Source: Eubacteriales bacterium
GTDB taxonomy: Bacteria; Bacillota; Clostridia; Oscillospirales; Butyricicoccaceae
DNA length: 64,000 bases
Assembly: GCA_030524205.1 (NCBI GenBank)
Contig: JAUNGZ010000001.1
Location: 62,001-126,000, forward strand
Direction of reading: 5' to 3'
Positions 51,167-59,307 of the stretch are shown here, in pieces; position 1 is the first letter of the stretch; every line of letters begins with the position of its first letter. The translations under genes were made by a program, and so were the position numbers. The notes under the pieces were generated by a model that was given only the letters and a program-made list of their open reading frames with translations, ran no database searches and had not been told where the DNA came from.

Positions 51167-52222
51167 ATGAACAAGCCCTTTCTGGACAAGCTGCGCCAAA
51201 TCGACCCCTATGTACCGGGCGAGCAGCCGAAATCGACCGGAACCATCAAATTAAACGCCAATGAGAACCCCTATCCGCCCGCGCCGGGCGTGGGCGAGGC
51301 GCTGCGCTCCTTCGATGCGGCGGCGCTCGCGCTCTATCCGGACGCGAACGGCCGGAAGCTAAAAAACGCGCTCGCCGAACGCTTCGGCCTACGGAACACG
51401 CAGGTGTTCCTCGGCAATGGGTCGGATGACGTGCTCGCGCTCGCGTTCCAGTCGTTTTTCTGCTCGGAAACGCCGATTTTGTATCCGGATATCACGTACT
51501 CGTTCTATCCGGTCTGGTGCGACCTGTTCCGCATCCCCTATGAGACCGTGCCGCTTGACGCGGACTTTTGCGTAAACGCCCGCGATTACGACCGGCCGAA
51601 CGGCGGCGTCGTGCTGCCCAACCCGAACGCGCCGACCGGGCGCGGGGTTTCGCTTGCTTTTCTGGAGGATATCCTCGCGCACAATCAGGACTGCGTCGTC
51701 ATCATCGACGAAGCCTATGTCGATTTTGGCGCGCAGTCGGCTGTTCCCCTGCTTTCCAAGTACGAAAACCTGCTGATCGTGCAGACGATGAGCAAATCGC
51801 GCTCGCTCGCGGGCATGCGCATCGGGTACGCGCTCGGCTCGGAAACGCTGATCGGCACGCTCGAGGCGGTCAAAAACTCCTACAACTCCTACACGATGGA
51901 CGCGCTCGCGCTCGAAGCCGGCGCGGCTTCGGTCGCGGACGAAGCGTATTTCCGCACGGTTTGCGGCAAGGTGATCGCCACGCGCGAGCGCGCGGCCAAA
52001 GCGCTCGAGGCGCTCGGCTTCACCGTGCTGCCGTCGCTGACGAATTTTCTTTTCGTCACCCATCCCAACAAGGACGCATCGGTCATTTTTAACGCTTTGC
52101 GACAAAAAAATATCCTTGTCCGTCATTTCCGCCTGCCTCGAATCGAAAATTATCTGCGCATCACGGTCGGCACCGACGCGCAGATGGACGCGCTGATCGC
52201 CGCCTTGCGGAATATCCTATAA
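51167..52222 (+). CDS. hisC: Histidinol-phosphate aminotransferase (HisC)
   Basis: The 351-residue class I/II aminotransferase begins with the HisC-typical LRQIDPYVPGEQPKSTGTIK, followed by LNANENPYPPAPGV. It has the PNPNAPTG loop, VIIDEAYVDFG and the PLP-lysine region TMSKSRSLAGMRIGYALGS. It converts imidazole-acetol phosphate to histidinol phosphate. No other his genes are nearby, so it may serve a broader aromatic or histidinol role. AAGGAG precedes the ATG and a terminator follows. Confidence 0.94.
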   Translation: MNKPFLDKLRQIDPYVPGEQPKSTGTIKLNANENPYPPAPGVGEALRSFDAAALALYPDANGRKLKNALAERFGLRNTQVFLGNGSDDVLALAFQSFFCSETPILYPDITYSFYPVWCDLFRIPYETVPLDADFCVNARDYDRPNGGVVLPNPNAPTGRGVSLAFLEDILAHNQDCVVIIDEAYVDFGAQSAVPLLSKYENLLIVQTMSKSRSLAGMRIGYALGSETLIGTLEAVKNSYNSYTMDALALEAGAASVADEAYFRTVCGKVIATRERAAKALEALGFTVLPSLTNFLFVTHPNKDASVIFNALRQKNILVRHFRLPRIENYLRITVGTDAQMDALIAALRNIL

Positions 52223-52224
52223 AA

Positions 52225-52252
52225 AAAGCCGCTCCTTTCGGAGCGGCTTTCA
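52225..52252 (+). terminator. Terminator after hisC
   Basis: AAAGCCGCTCC / GGAGCGGCTTT with a TTTC loop directly after the hisC stop. Confidence 0.9.
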
Positions 52253-52255
52253 TCT

Positions 52256-52640
52256 TGTCGAAAAGCCCCCGCGCCGCAGCGCGCATGAAACAGAAAATCG
52301 AAAGCGGAGCGAAGCGAAGTCTCGATTGCTCTCATCAAATTGCCGCACGACGGCAGAAAGTGGATAGAGGGCTACGGCCTCATAAAATCCAAGGACATGT
52401 GCGTGACTTTTTATAGCCCGTAGGCCACTATCCTTATTCTTGCGCTATGCGCGATTATAATGAGTACAAACCGGCTTCAAGTGTACTCCAGAGTGGCTTC
52501 GCCTCCAGAGGCCTCTCTCGCCGTCTGCGACGGCTCACCTTGTCTTGCCGCTTTGCGGCAATTCACCTACTGCCTGAAAGGCGCGCGCAGAAGCCGGAAT
52601 ACTCGATTGGAGGCCGTAGCCCGCCAATCTTTATTCCGCC
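52256..52640 (-). repeat. Modular hairpin repeat, copy G (variant shared with copy F)
   Basis: Read on the minus strand, downstream of the pentapeptide gene: GATTGGCGGGC..CTCCAATCGAGTATT, then CCGGCTTCTGCGCGCGCC. This matches the linker of copy F (CAATCGAGTCTG, CCGACTTCTGCGCGCGCC). Further hairpins follow, including GGATAGAGGGCTACGG against CCGTAGGCCACTATCC with a few mismatches. The copy ends in the GCGCGCTGCGGCGCGGGGGC tail. There is no gene in this 450-base stretch. Confidence 0.6.
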
Positions 52641-52672
52641 GCTGTGCGGCGATTTGATGGGTGCGCATGCCT

Positions 52673-53317
52673 TCAATCGACAACGATCAGTCCCAGCCGT
52701 TTGGCCAGACCAGCCGCCTGCATGGGGGTGACGAGCGCGCCGCGCAGCTCGGCGTTCGTGTCCGACACGGTCAGGCCGTCCAGCTCGCAAGAGGTAAGAT
52801 CCAGACCCGCGAGCGGGGTGTGCAGGAAGCAGGCGGCGCACAGCCGCGTCTGCTCAAAGGTCAGGTTCTTCCATTGGCACTCGTTCAGCGTCGCCTGTCC
52901 GAGGTCGCAGCGCGCAAACGCAACGTCCCGCAGGCGGGCGTAATCGAAGCCCGCGCAGGACAGCGCGCAGCCCTCGAACCGCGCCTGCCGCCAGCCGCTT
53001 TCCGGGAAATTTACGCCGACCGCCTTGCATTCCGCAAAATCGACGCGGGAGAAAAAGCCCCCGCTCCAATCGCTGCCCGACAGCTCGCACCGCCGGAACG
53101 CCGTGTCGCCGAGATCCGCGCCGTGCCAGCGGGCACCGGTCAGGCGGCAGTCCTCAAAGAGCACGCCGTGCAGGCGAAGCCCCTCGTACCGCGTCTCGGA
53201 CAGATCCGCCCCGCGGATATGCAGGCCCTCGGCCATGCGCTCTTCCCGCTCGATGCGCGCAAGCAGCCCGGCCGCGTCCTGCACCGGCTCCAGCACGCCC
53301 GGCAGCCGCGCGGTCAT
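52673..53317 (-). CDS. Pentapeptide-repeat protein
   Basis: The 214-residue protein has tandem A(D/N)LxX-type repeats from about residue 30 to 185 (IRGADLSETRYEGLRLHGVL, GARWHGADLGDTAFRRCELS, CDLGQATLNECQWKNLTFEQ), expected to fold as a right-handed beta-helix. Cysteine is unusually frequent in the repeats. Function is not predictable from this fold. Its start overlaps the csoR stop by four bases, so it is the last gene of the copper operon, an unusual partner. A role in copper binding or protection through its cysteines is only a suggestion. Confidence 0.85.
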   Translation of the reverse strand: MTARLPGVLEPVQDAAGLLARIEREERMAEGLHIRGADLSETRYEGLRLHGVLFEDCRLTGARWHGADLGDTAFRRCELSGSDWSGGFFSRVDFAECKAVGVNFPESGWRQARFEGCALSCAGFDYARLRDVAFARCDLGQATLNECQWKNLTFEQTRLCAACFLHTPLAGLDLTSCELDGLTVSDTNAELRGALVTPMQAAGLAKRLGLIVVD

Positions 53318-53580
53318 GTTTTATCCAGCAGGCGGACGATCTCACCGATCTTGTCCTCCCGCGCCTGCTCGTCGTCCGCCTCGAACGCCTGCCGCACACA
53401 GCCCGACAGGTGGGCGCGCAGCACCTCGCGCTGCGCCTTGTGCACCAGCGATTCGACCGCCTGCAGCTGCGCCGCGATATCCATGCAGTAGCGGTCGTCC
53501 TCGATCATTTTGAGCACGCCGTCAAGCTGCCCCCGCGCGGTGCGCAGCAGCGGCTCGACCTTTTTCCTGTCCGCCCTCAT
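53314..53580 (-). CDS. csoR: CsoR-family copper-sensing repressor
   Basis: The 88-residue all-helical protein has the family core LLRTARGQLDGVLKMIEDDR and the copper ligands Cys32, His57 and Cys61 (the C-H-C signature in YCMDIAAQ and RAHLSGCV). CsoR represses copper-export genes until Cu(I) binds. It overlaps both neighbours by four bases (copA frame upstream, pentapeptide gene downstream), so it is autoregulated with the operon. A G-tract palindrome at 56111-56125 is the likely operator. Confidence 0.95.
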   Translation of the reverse strand: MRADRKKVEPLLRTARGQLDGVLKMIEDDRYCMDIAAQLQAVESLVHKAQREVLRAHLSGCVRQAFEADDEQAREDKIGEIVRLLDKT

Positions 53581-53780
53581 TCAAATCCGACCACCTTATA
53601 GCCGGCTTTCTCGACCGCCTCGGTCAGCTTGGCCTCGTCCGGCACCGCGCCCTGCACGATGGCCTTGCCGCCGTCCAGATCGACCACCGCGCTCACGCCC
53701 GGAAACGCCTGCAAGGCCTGCTGCACGTGACCGGCACAATGCGCGCACATCATGCCCTCGATTTTGATGGTTTTTGTCAT
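53577..53780 (-). CDS. CopZ-like copper chaperone, probable internal translation start within copA
   Basis: The last 67 codons of the copA frame form a full copper-chaperone domain, MTKTIKIEGMMCAHCAGHVQ onward, with the MxCxxC metal site and the usual length of CopZ. The ATG at 53780 has its own AAGGAGG ribosome-binding site (53789-53795) at the ideal distance of eight bases. In many Firmicutes copZ is a separate gene after copA. Here the stop between them is missing, so both a fusion and a free chaperone could be produced. This entry is a nested alternative product, not a separate frame. Confidence 0.55.
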   Translation of the reverse strand: MTKTIKIEGMMCAHCAGHVQQALQAFPGVSAVVDLDGGKAIVQGAVPDEAKLTEAVEKAGYKVVGFE

Positions 53781-56087
53781 TTTTTCTTCCTCCTTCGGCA
53801 ATACAACATAGCGGTCGGACGCCGGCTTAGGCGTCGCCGCAAAGAACTTTAAACGCAGCGCGTTGGATACCACACAGACCGAGCTGAGGCTCATCGCCGC
53901 CGCCGCGAACATCGGGCTCAGCCCCAGCTGAAACGGCGCCCACAGCACGCCCGCCGCCAGCGGGATGCCGATGCAGTTGTAGAAAAACGCCCAAAACAGG
54001 TTTTGGCGGATGTTGCGCATGGTCTGGCGGGACAGGCGGATCGCGTCCACCGCGTCCATCAGGTCGCTCTTCATCAGCACCACGTCGGCGGACGAGATGG
54101 CAACGTCCGTTCCCGCGCCGATGGCAACGCCGACGTCGGCGCGCGCCAAGGCGGGCGCATCGTTGATGCCGTCGCCGACCATGGCGACCTTTCGGCCCTG
54201 CTCCTGCTTTTCGCGCACCACGCGCTCCTTGTCCTGCGGCAGCACCTCGGCGACCACGTCGTCGATGCCGAGCTCGCCCGCGATCGCCCGGGCGGTTGCC
54301 TGATTGTCGCCCGTCAGCAGGGTCACGCCCAAACCGAGCGCGCGCAGCTTTTCCACCGCCGCGCGGCTGGTCGGCTTGACCACGTCGGCCACCGCGAAAA
54401 TGCCGACGACCTGCCGGTTCGCCGCAAAATACAGCGGCGTCTTGCCCGCCGCGGCCAGCTCGTCGCCAAACTGCTGCGCCGAGCGCGGCAGGGCGAGGCC
54501 GCCCGCCAGCATCATGCGCCGGTTGCCCGCCATGCAGGCCACACCGTCCACCACGGCCGAAATGCCCTGTCCCTCGATTGCCTGAAACTCCACCGTTTCG
54601 CGCTCTCTTGCGCCCTGCCCGCGCGCATAGCGCACAATGGCGTCGGCCAACGGGTGGTCGCTTTTGACCTCGAGCGACAGCGCCAGAGAAAGCAGATCGC
54701 CGGTTTCCACACCAAGCGATTTCACATCGGTCACAACCGGGCGGCCCTCTGTGACCGTGCCCGTTTTATCCAAAATCACACATTTGACATTGTGCAGGTT
54801 TTCCAGCGCCTCGGCCGACTGGAACAGCACGCCGTTTTTCGCGCCCACGCCCGTGCCGACCATGATGGCGACCGGCGTGGCCAGCCCCAGCGCGCACGGA
54901 CACGAAATCACCAGCACGGCGATCGCGCGGGTGAGCGCGAAGCTCGGCGTCTGTCCCAGCAGCAGCCACACGGCGGCGGTCAGCGCCGCAAGCCCGAGCA
55001 CGACCGGCACAAAAATGCCCGCCACCTTGTCGGCCAGCTTGGCGATCGGCGCCTTGGACGCGCCCGCCTCCTCGACCAGACGGATGATCTGGGACAGCGT
55101 GGTGTCGTCGCCCACGCGGGCGGCCTTCATCACAAAATAGCCGCTTTTGCTCACCGTCGCGCCGATGACCGTATCGCCCACGCCCTTGCCGACCGGCATG
55201 CTCTCGCCCGTGATCGCGCTTTCGTCGAGCGACGCGCCGCCCTCGGTGATCTCGCCGTCCACCGGCACCGACTGCCCGCCGCGCACGACCACCAGATCGC
55301 CCACGCGCACCTCGTCGACCGGGACGCTGACCTCCTCGCCGCCGCGGATGACGCTCGCGGTCTGCGGCCGCAGATCCATCAGCGCGGCGATGGCTTCGCC
55401 CGTTTTGCGCTTGGCGCGCGCCTCAAAAAACTTGCCGAGCGTGACAAGCGCGAGGATCATGCCCGCCGACTCGAAATACAGGTCGTGCGCGAACGAATGC
55501 ACCAGCGCTTCGTTGCCCGCCGCGCCCGCGTAGCCGATCTGGAACAGCGCGTACACGCCGTATACCAGCGCCGCGCCCGAACCGACCGCGATCAGCGCGT
55601 CCATCGTCGGCGCGCGGTGCCATAGCGTCTTAAAGCCGTTGATATAGTACTTGCGGTTAATGAATACGATGGGCAGTGTAAGCAGCAGCTGCACAAGGGC
55701 AAGGGCAAAGGCATTTTTCATGCCGCTGACAAACGGCGGCAGCGGCAGCCCGACCATCGGCCCCATCGAAAAATACATCAGCACGGCGAGAAAGACAAAC
55801 GACACGATAATGCGCGTTTTCATCTCGTCCAGCTCGTCGTTTGCCTGCGGCGCGTTCGCGGGCGTTTGGTTTCCGCCGTCGTCCACGACGGCGGTGTACC
55901 CGCCCGCGGTCACCGCGGCGATGATTTCCCGCGCGCCGCACACGGCTTCGTCATACCGCACCGCCATGCTGCCCGCGAGCAGGTTGACCTGCACCTCGGA
56001 AACGCCGGGCACGGCGGCGACGCTTTTCTCCACATGGGCCGAGCACGCCGCGCAGCTCATGCCGCCGACGCGAAATCGTTGTTTCAT
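53577..56087 (-). CDS. copA: Copper-exporting P1B-type ATPase with C-terminal in-frame CopZ module
   Basis: The 836-residue protein has an N-terminal heavy-metal-associated domain (VGGMSCAACSAHVEK). Eight helices follow, with the CPC ion motif (ISCPCALGLATPVAI), phosphorylation site DKTGTVTEG, TGDN and GDGINDAPALARADVG. It exports Cu(I) with ATP. After residue about 765 the frame continues into a second HMA domain of 67 residues (KIEGMMCAHCAGHVQQAL), which equals a complete CopZ chaperone. An AAGGAGG site eight bases before an in-frame ATG at 53780 suggests CopZ is also made separately. AAGGAG precedes the main ATG. csoR overlaps at the 3' end. Confidence 0.95.
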   Translation of the reverse strand: MKQRFRVGGMSCAACSAHVEKSVAAVPGVSEVQVNLLAGSMAVRYDEAVCGAREIIAAVTAGGYTAVVDDGGNQTPANAPQANDELDEMKTRIIVSFVFLAVLMYFSMGPMVGLPLPPFVSGMKNAFALALVQLLLTLPIVFINRKYYINGFKTLWHRAPTMDALIAVGSGAALVYGVYALFQIGYAGAAGNEALVHSFAHDLYFESAGMILALVTLGKFFEARAKRKTGEAIAALMDLRPQTASVIRGGEEVSVPVDEVRVGDLVVVRGGQSVPVDGEITEGGASLDESAITGESMPVGKGVGDTVIGATVSKSGYFVMKAARVGDDTTLSQIIRLVEEAGASKAPIAKLADKVAGIFVPVVLGLAALTAAVWLLLGQTPSFALTRAIAVLVISCPCALGLATPVAIMVGTGVGAKNGVLFQSAEALENLHNVKCVILDKTGTVTEGRPVVTDVKSLGVETGDLLSLALSLEVKSDHPLADAIVRYARGQGARERETVEFQAIEGQGISAVVDGVACMAGNRRMMLAGGLALPRSAQQFGDELAAAGKTPLYFAANRQVVGIFAVADVVKPTSRAAVEKLRALGLGVTLLTGDNQATARAIAGELGIDDVVAEVLPQDKERVVREKQEQGRKVAMVGDGINDAPALARADVGVAIGAGTDVAISSADVVLMKSDLMDAVDAIRLSRQTMRNIRQNLFWAFFYNCIGIPLAAGVLWAPFQLGLSPMFAAAAMSLSSVCVVSNALRLKFFAATPKPASDRYVVLPKEEEKMTKTIKIEGMMCAHCAGHVQQALQAFPGVSAVVDLDGGKAIVQGAVPDEAKLTEAVEKAGYKVVGFE

Positions 56088-56110
56088 ATCGGGTTCTCCT
56101 TGTCTCTACC

Positions 56111-56125
56111 CCTCCCCCGGGGAGG
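56111..56125. promoter_or_regulatory. Candidate CsoR operator
   Basis: CCTCCCC-C-GGGGAGG is an interrupted palindrome with the G/C-tract character of CsoR sites. It lies about 13-27 bases downstream of the predicted transcription start of the copper operon, between the promoter and the Shine-Dalgarno. Confidence 0.6.
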
Positions 56126-56144
56126 GAGGTTGTTTTCTACCGTC

Positions 56145-56173
56145 AGTATACGACGGCGGCAGCGGTTTGTCAA
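56145..56173 (-). promoter_or_regulatory. Promoter of the copper operon
   Basis: On the minus strand TTGACA (56173-56168) and TATACT (56150-56145) are separated by 17 bases. The start of transcription would be near 56138. Confidence 0.82.
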
Positions 56174-56247
56174 GTAGTTTGCGCTGATGCTTCCCCGGTA
56201 TACAACGGTTTCTTTCCGTTGCCGCAATGGCCGGCGCTAAGGGCAGA

Positions 56248-56350
56248 CAAAAAAAACCGCTGAAACCCGAAATTTCAGCGGTTTTTTGTAACAGCCCTGT
56301 CCGGCGCAGCCGAAAACGCGTTTTTCGGGCGCAGCGCCTTTTAATCGAAA
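56248..56350 (-). repeat. Modular multi-hairpin repeat, copy D (short, degenerate)
   Basis: Minus strand, directly after the epimerase stop: TTTCGATTAAAAGGCGC, then hairpin CGAAAAACGCGTTTTCG, TTCGGC-TGC-GCCGGA, the word GGGCTGTTACA, and AAAACCGCTGAAATTTC with its complement TTTCAGCGGTTTT. This keeps the order of modules 2 and 3 of the family but lacks the tail. Confidence 0.7.
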
Positions 56351-56357
56351 CGCTTTT

Positions 56358-57239
56358 TCAGTCGGTAATCGTGGTGGAAAAGGAGAGCGTCTCGCTCTGT
56401 CCGGGCCTCAGCACGCGCACGCCGATCTTGTTTTCGATCGCGTGGTCGAGATAGCCGCCGTCCGGCAGCGTGCTCCACGGCTCAAGGCAGACGAAGGGCA
56501 CGTCAAAATCCTTATACGGGCTCCACAGGGCGAAGTACGGCAGATCGGAAAATTCCATCGTAACCCGCTTGCCGTTCTTGCGGCACGCAATGGACGCGCG
56601 GCGCACGGGCAGCTCGTCCAAAATCATCGCGTCGTCCTTAAACGTCTCGCGCGTGATCGGCAGACAGCCGTTTTCCAGCGGCAGATCGCCGTGCTCCTTC
56701 GACAGATAGACGTTTTCGTCGGTCAAAATAGGATGCAGCACCTCAACGCCCTCGAACTCGACGTAATAATCGGTGATCGCTTCGCCCGGCAGCCAGCACA
56801 GCGAATATGCATCGTGCCCGCCGACCTCATAATACATATCGGTATCGCTCTCGTTGACAGTGAAATGTTCTTTTTTGAGCGTCGCGCCGTCGAGTGTGAA
56901 GCGCACGGTGCAGGCGAAATCCCACGGGTACATCTGCTTGGTGTATTCGTTCTGCGTCAGCAGAAATTCCACGCAGGTATCGCTAACCCGGCTGGCCTGC
57001 CATGCAAGGTCGCGCCCGAAGCCGTGCTGGGTGATCTCATACGCCTTGCCGCCCACGGTGTATTTCTTATCCTTGAGCCGGCCGACAATCGGGAACAGGA
57101 TGGGTGCATGGCGTTTCCACGCGGCCGGGTCGCCCTTCCAGACGTATTCCGTGCCGTCCTTCTTGCTCCGAAAGCTGGACAGCTCGGCGCCGAACTCGTT
57201 GATCTCCACACGGAAATCCTGATTTTCCAAAATCTGCAT
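56358..57239 (-). CDS. Aldose 1-epimerase-family protein (LacX-like)
   Basis: The 293-residue protein starts MQILENQDFRVEINEFGAEL and contains the galactose-mutarotase fold motifs LFPIVGRLKDKKYTVGGKAY and HGFGRDLAWQA (catalytic histidine), plus PFVCLEPWSTLPDG near the end. It resembles the LacX branch of aldose epimerases, acting on sugars or sugar phosphates of unknown identity. I start at 57239, where GGGAGG is nine bases upstream. The open frame to 57527 runs into repeat copy E and is not coding there. It appears monocistronic. Confidence 0.88.
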   Translation of the reverse strand: MQILENQDFRVEINEFGAELSSFRSKKDGTEYVWKGDPAAWKRHAPILFPIVGRLKDKKYTVGGKAYEITQHGFGRDLAWQASRVSDTCVEFLLTQNEYTKQMYPWDFACTVRFTLDGATLKKEHFTVNESDTDMYYEVGGHDAYSLCWLPGEAITDYYVEFEGVEVLHPILTDENVYLSKEHGDLPLENGCLPITRETFKDDAMILDELPVRRASIACRKNGKRVTMEFSDLPYFALWSPYKDFDVPFVCLEPWSTLPDGGYLDHAIENKIGVRVLRPGQSETLSFSTTITD

Positions 57240-57327
57240 AGCTGACATCCTCCCGTTCGTTTTGGTATCTTCAGCATACCGCCTTTGCGCGGCAAAGTCA
57301 ATCGCAAAAGCGCCGCTCCGGCGCAAC

Positions 57328-57594
57328 CGTCCCCCGTCCCCCGTCCACCCCCGCGCCGTATCGGCGCGCATTAAATAGAAAACGGCGGCAGCGCCGCCGT
57401 TTTCATAAAAAGTCCGGCGCAGGTCCTGACTTTTTATCCAAAGGCGAAGCCCCGCCGGAATCTTGATTCCGGCGGGGCTTCGGCGCAATAGTCGTCTCCG
57501 GCCAAAGGCCGGAACGCCGTCCCTCAAGACGGACGGTATTTCCGGTTTGAACGCCCGTCAGGGCGTCCCTCGATTAAGAGCGTGCTTTTAATCG
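57328..57594 (-). repeat. Modular multi-hairpin repeat, copy E
   Basis: Minus strand; it starts within the metK stop region (GTCGATTAA). Modules: CGATTAAAAG-CACG-CTCTTAATCG, GAGGGACGCC, CAAACCGG..CCGTC..TTGAGGGACG, TTCCGGCC-TTT-GGCCGGA, GACTATTGCG, CGAAGCCCCGCCGGAAT / ATTCCGGCGGGGCTTCG, AAAAAGTC..GACTTTTT, AAAACGGCGGC / GCCGCCGTTTT, and a tail TGCGCGCCGATACGGCGCGG. Same order as copies B and C. Confidence 0.82.
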
Positions 57595-58772
57595 ACCGCC
57601 TTGCGCAGCTCATCTGCTTTATCCGTCCGCTCCCAGCGGACGCCCAGCTCCTCGCGGCCCATGTGACCGTAAGCGGCGAGCTTTTTGTAAATGGGCTTGC
57701 GCAGGTCGAGCGTCTCGATCAGCGCGGCGGGGCGCAGGTCGAACACACGGCGGACGGCCTCAGACAGCTTCGCCTCATCGACCGTGCCCGTGCCGAACGT
57801 CTCGACCATAATCGACACCGGCTCGGCCACGCCGATGGCATAAGCGAGCTGCAATTCGCACCGCTTCGCCAGCCCCGCGGCGACGATGTTCTTCGCCACC
57901 CAGCGCGCGGCGTAGGCCGCCGAGCGGTCGACCTTGGTCGGATCCTTGCCCGAGAACGCGCCGCCGCCGTGGCGGCCGATGCCGCCGTAGGTGTCGACGA
58001 TGATCTTGCGGCCGGTCAGTCCGGAATCGCCCTGCGGGCCGCCGATGACAAAGCGGCCGGTCGGGTTGATGTAATACTTGGTGTTTTCGTCCAGCAGATA
58101 AGCGGGTACGACGGGCTTGATCACCTGCTCGATCATATCCTCCCGGATCTGCCGCAGCGAAACGTCCGGCCCGTGCTGGGTGGACAGCACGATAGCGTCG
58201 ACGCGGACGGGGCGGTTGTCCTCGTCATACTCGACCGTGACCTGCGTTTTACCGTCCGGACGGAGATAATCGAACATGCCGTTCTTGCGTACCTCGGTCA
58301 AGCGCTTTGCCATTTTGTGCGCCAGCGAGATCGGCAGCGGCATCAGCTCGGGCGTTTCATCGCACGCATAGCCGAACATCATGCCCTGATCGCCCGCGCC
58401 GATGGCGAGGTCGGCCTCGCTCGCGCCCTCCTTGCGCTCGAGCGAATTGTCAACGCCGAGCGCAATGTCGGCCGACTGCTCGTCGATCGAGGTGAGCACC
58501 GCGCAGGTATCGCAGTCGAAACCGTACTTCGCGCGGTCGTAGCCGATCTCGCGCACGGTGTCGCGCACGATCTTGGGGATGTCCGCATAGCATTTGGTCG
58601 AGATCTCGCCCATGACCGACACCATGCCGGTCGTGCAGGTGGTCTCGCAGGCGACGCGCGCATACGGATCCTCCGTTAAGATTTCGTCAAGAATTGCGTC
58701 CGAAATCTGGTCGCAGATCTTGTCCGGATGGCCTTCGGTGACCGATTCCGAGGTAAAGAGACGATGTGCCAT
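57588..58772 (-). CDS. metK: S-adenosylmethionine synthetase (MetK)
   Basis: The 394-residue protein begins [20 protein letters not shown], with the methionine/ATP-binding histidine-proline-aspartate. It has [40 protein letters not shown] and the C-terminal [15 protein letters not shown]. It makes S-adenosylmethionine from methionine and ATP. A SAM-I riboswitch with an intrinsic terminator lies in its leader, giving feedback control by its own product. The ATG follows GAAAGGAAC. Repeat copy E follows the stop. Confidence 0.98.
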   Translation of the reverse strand: MAHRLFTSESVTEGHPDKICDQISDAILDEILTEDPYARVACETTCTTGMVSVMGEISTKCYADIPKIVRDTVREIGYDRAKYGFDCDTCAVLTSIDEQSADIALGVDNSLERKEGASEADLAIGAGDQGMMFGYACDETPELMPLPISLAHKMAKRLTEVRKNGMFDYLRPDGKTQVTVEYDEDNRPVRVDAIVLSTQHGPDVSLRQIREDMIEQVIKPVVPAYLLDENTKYYINPTGRFVIGGPQGDSGLTGRKIIVDTYGGIGRHGGGAFSGKDPTKVDRSAAYAARWVAKNIVAAGLAKRCELQLAYAIGVAEPVSIMVETFGTGTVDEAKLSEAVRRVFDLRPAALIETLDLRKPIYKKLAAYGHMGREELGVRWERTDKADELRKAVD

Positions 58773-58812
58773 GGTAGTTCCTGTTCCTTTCTTTCTGTCG
58801 TGCGGAGAGCAT

Positions 58813-58952
58813 AAAAAATGCTCCCCTTCGGGAGCGAATACAGCGTTTGCTCCCTCATCTTTCGTGTTCTTACGCCGGATTTAGCACCTTACGCGCTTTC
58901 GCACGCAGGTTGCCGGGTTTCATAGGGCCGTTCCCTCCACCGCTCTCGATAA
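58813..58952 (-). promoter_or_regulatory. SAM-I (S-box) riboswitch with intrinsic terminator
   Basis: The minus strand reads CTTATCGAGAGCGGTGGAGG, then GAACGGCCCTATGAAACCCG, GCAACC, a variable hairpin, GGTGCTAAATCC and GATGAG, which closes P1 with CTTATC. These are the conserved S-box elements. Downstream, GCTCCCGAAGGGGAGC followed by a T-run (58813-58835) is the terminator. GAGGGAGC overlapping the 3' side of P1 can pair with GCTCCC as antiterminator. High SAM would switch metK off. Confidence 0.95.
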
Positions 58953-58977
58953 GGCAATTTATTCAATTACGGAGTAT

Positions 58978-59006
58978 AGTTTATATAAAAAGCAAGCTTT
59001 TGTCAA
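58978..59006 (-). promoter_or_regulatory. Promoter of metK/riboswitch transcript
   Basis: TTGACA (59006-59001 on the minus strand) and TAAACT (58983-58978) with a 17-base spacer. The transcript would start about 20 bases before the aptamer. Confidence 0.75.
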
Positions 59007-59096
59007 GGGTAAAATTCAGTCATTTGTGCCTATCGTTGCCGATTGACTTTTCCACCGCGCGCGTATATATTAAATAAGAAAGAATATGCTTATATT

Positions 59097-59264
59097 CGAT
59101 TGGAAGCACGCTTCCAATCGAGTCTGCCGACTTCTGCGCGCGCCCTATGGGCGCACTTGAAGCCGGTTTGTATAAAAAGCACGGGCAAAGCTCGTACTTT
59201 TTATGAAAATCACGCTTTCGCTTCGCCGTGATTTTCTATTGAAATGCGCGCCGAGGCGCGGGGG
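59097..59264 (+). repeat. Modular multi-hairpin repeat, copy F
   Basis: CGATTGGAAG-CACG-CTTCCAATCG, then AGTCTG, CCGACTTCTGCGCGCGCC, GCCC-TAT-GGGC, AAAAAGCACG / CGTACTTTTT, GAAAATCACG / CGTGATTTTC and the tail ATGCGCGCCGAGGCGCGGGG. It is the only copy not placed behind a gene of the same orientation. It lies between the metK promoter and the activase gene. Confidence 0.7.
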
Positions 59265-59307
59265 ATAGAGACATCCCACACCTGTCTATGGAGAGAAAAA
59301 GGATAAT

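Noticed and set aside
39393..53780. Stop-codon recoding as explanation for missing stops at the WYL/GyrI and CopA/CopZ junctions
   Set aside because: There is no stop codon at all at either junction, and TAA, TGA and TAG all end normal genes in this window; simple in-frame fusion explains the data.
57240..57527. N-terminal extension of the aldose-epimerase-like frame
   Set aside because: It runs into repeat copy E and has no ribosome-binding site; 57239 gives the normal family start.
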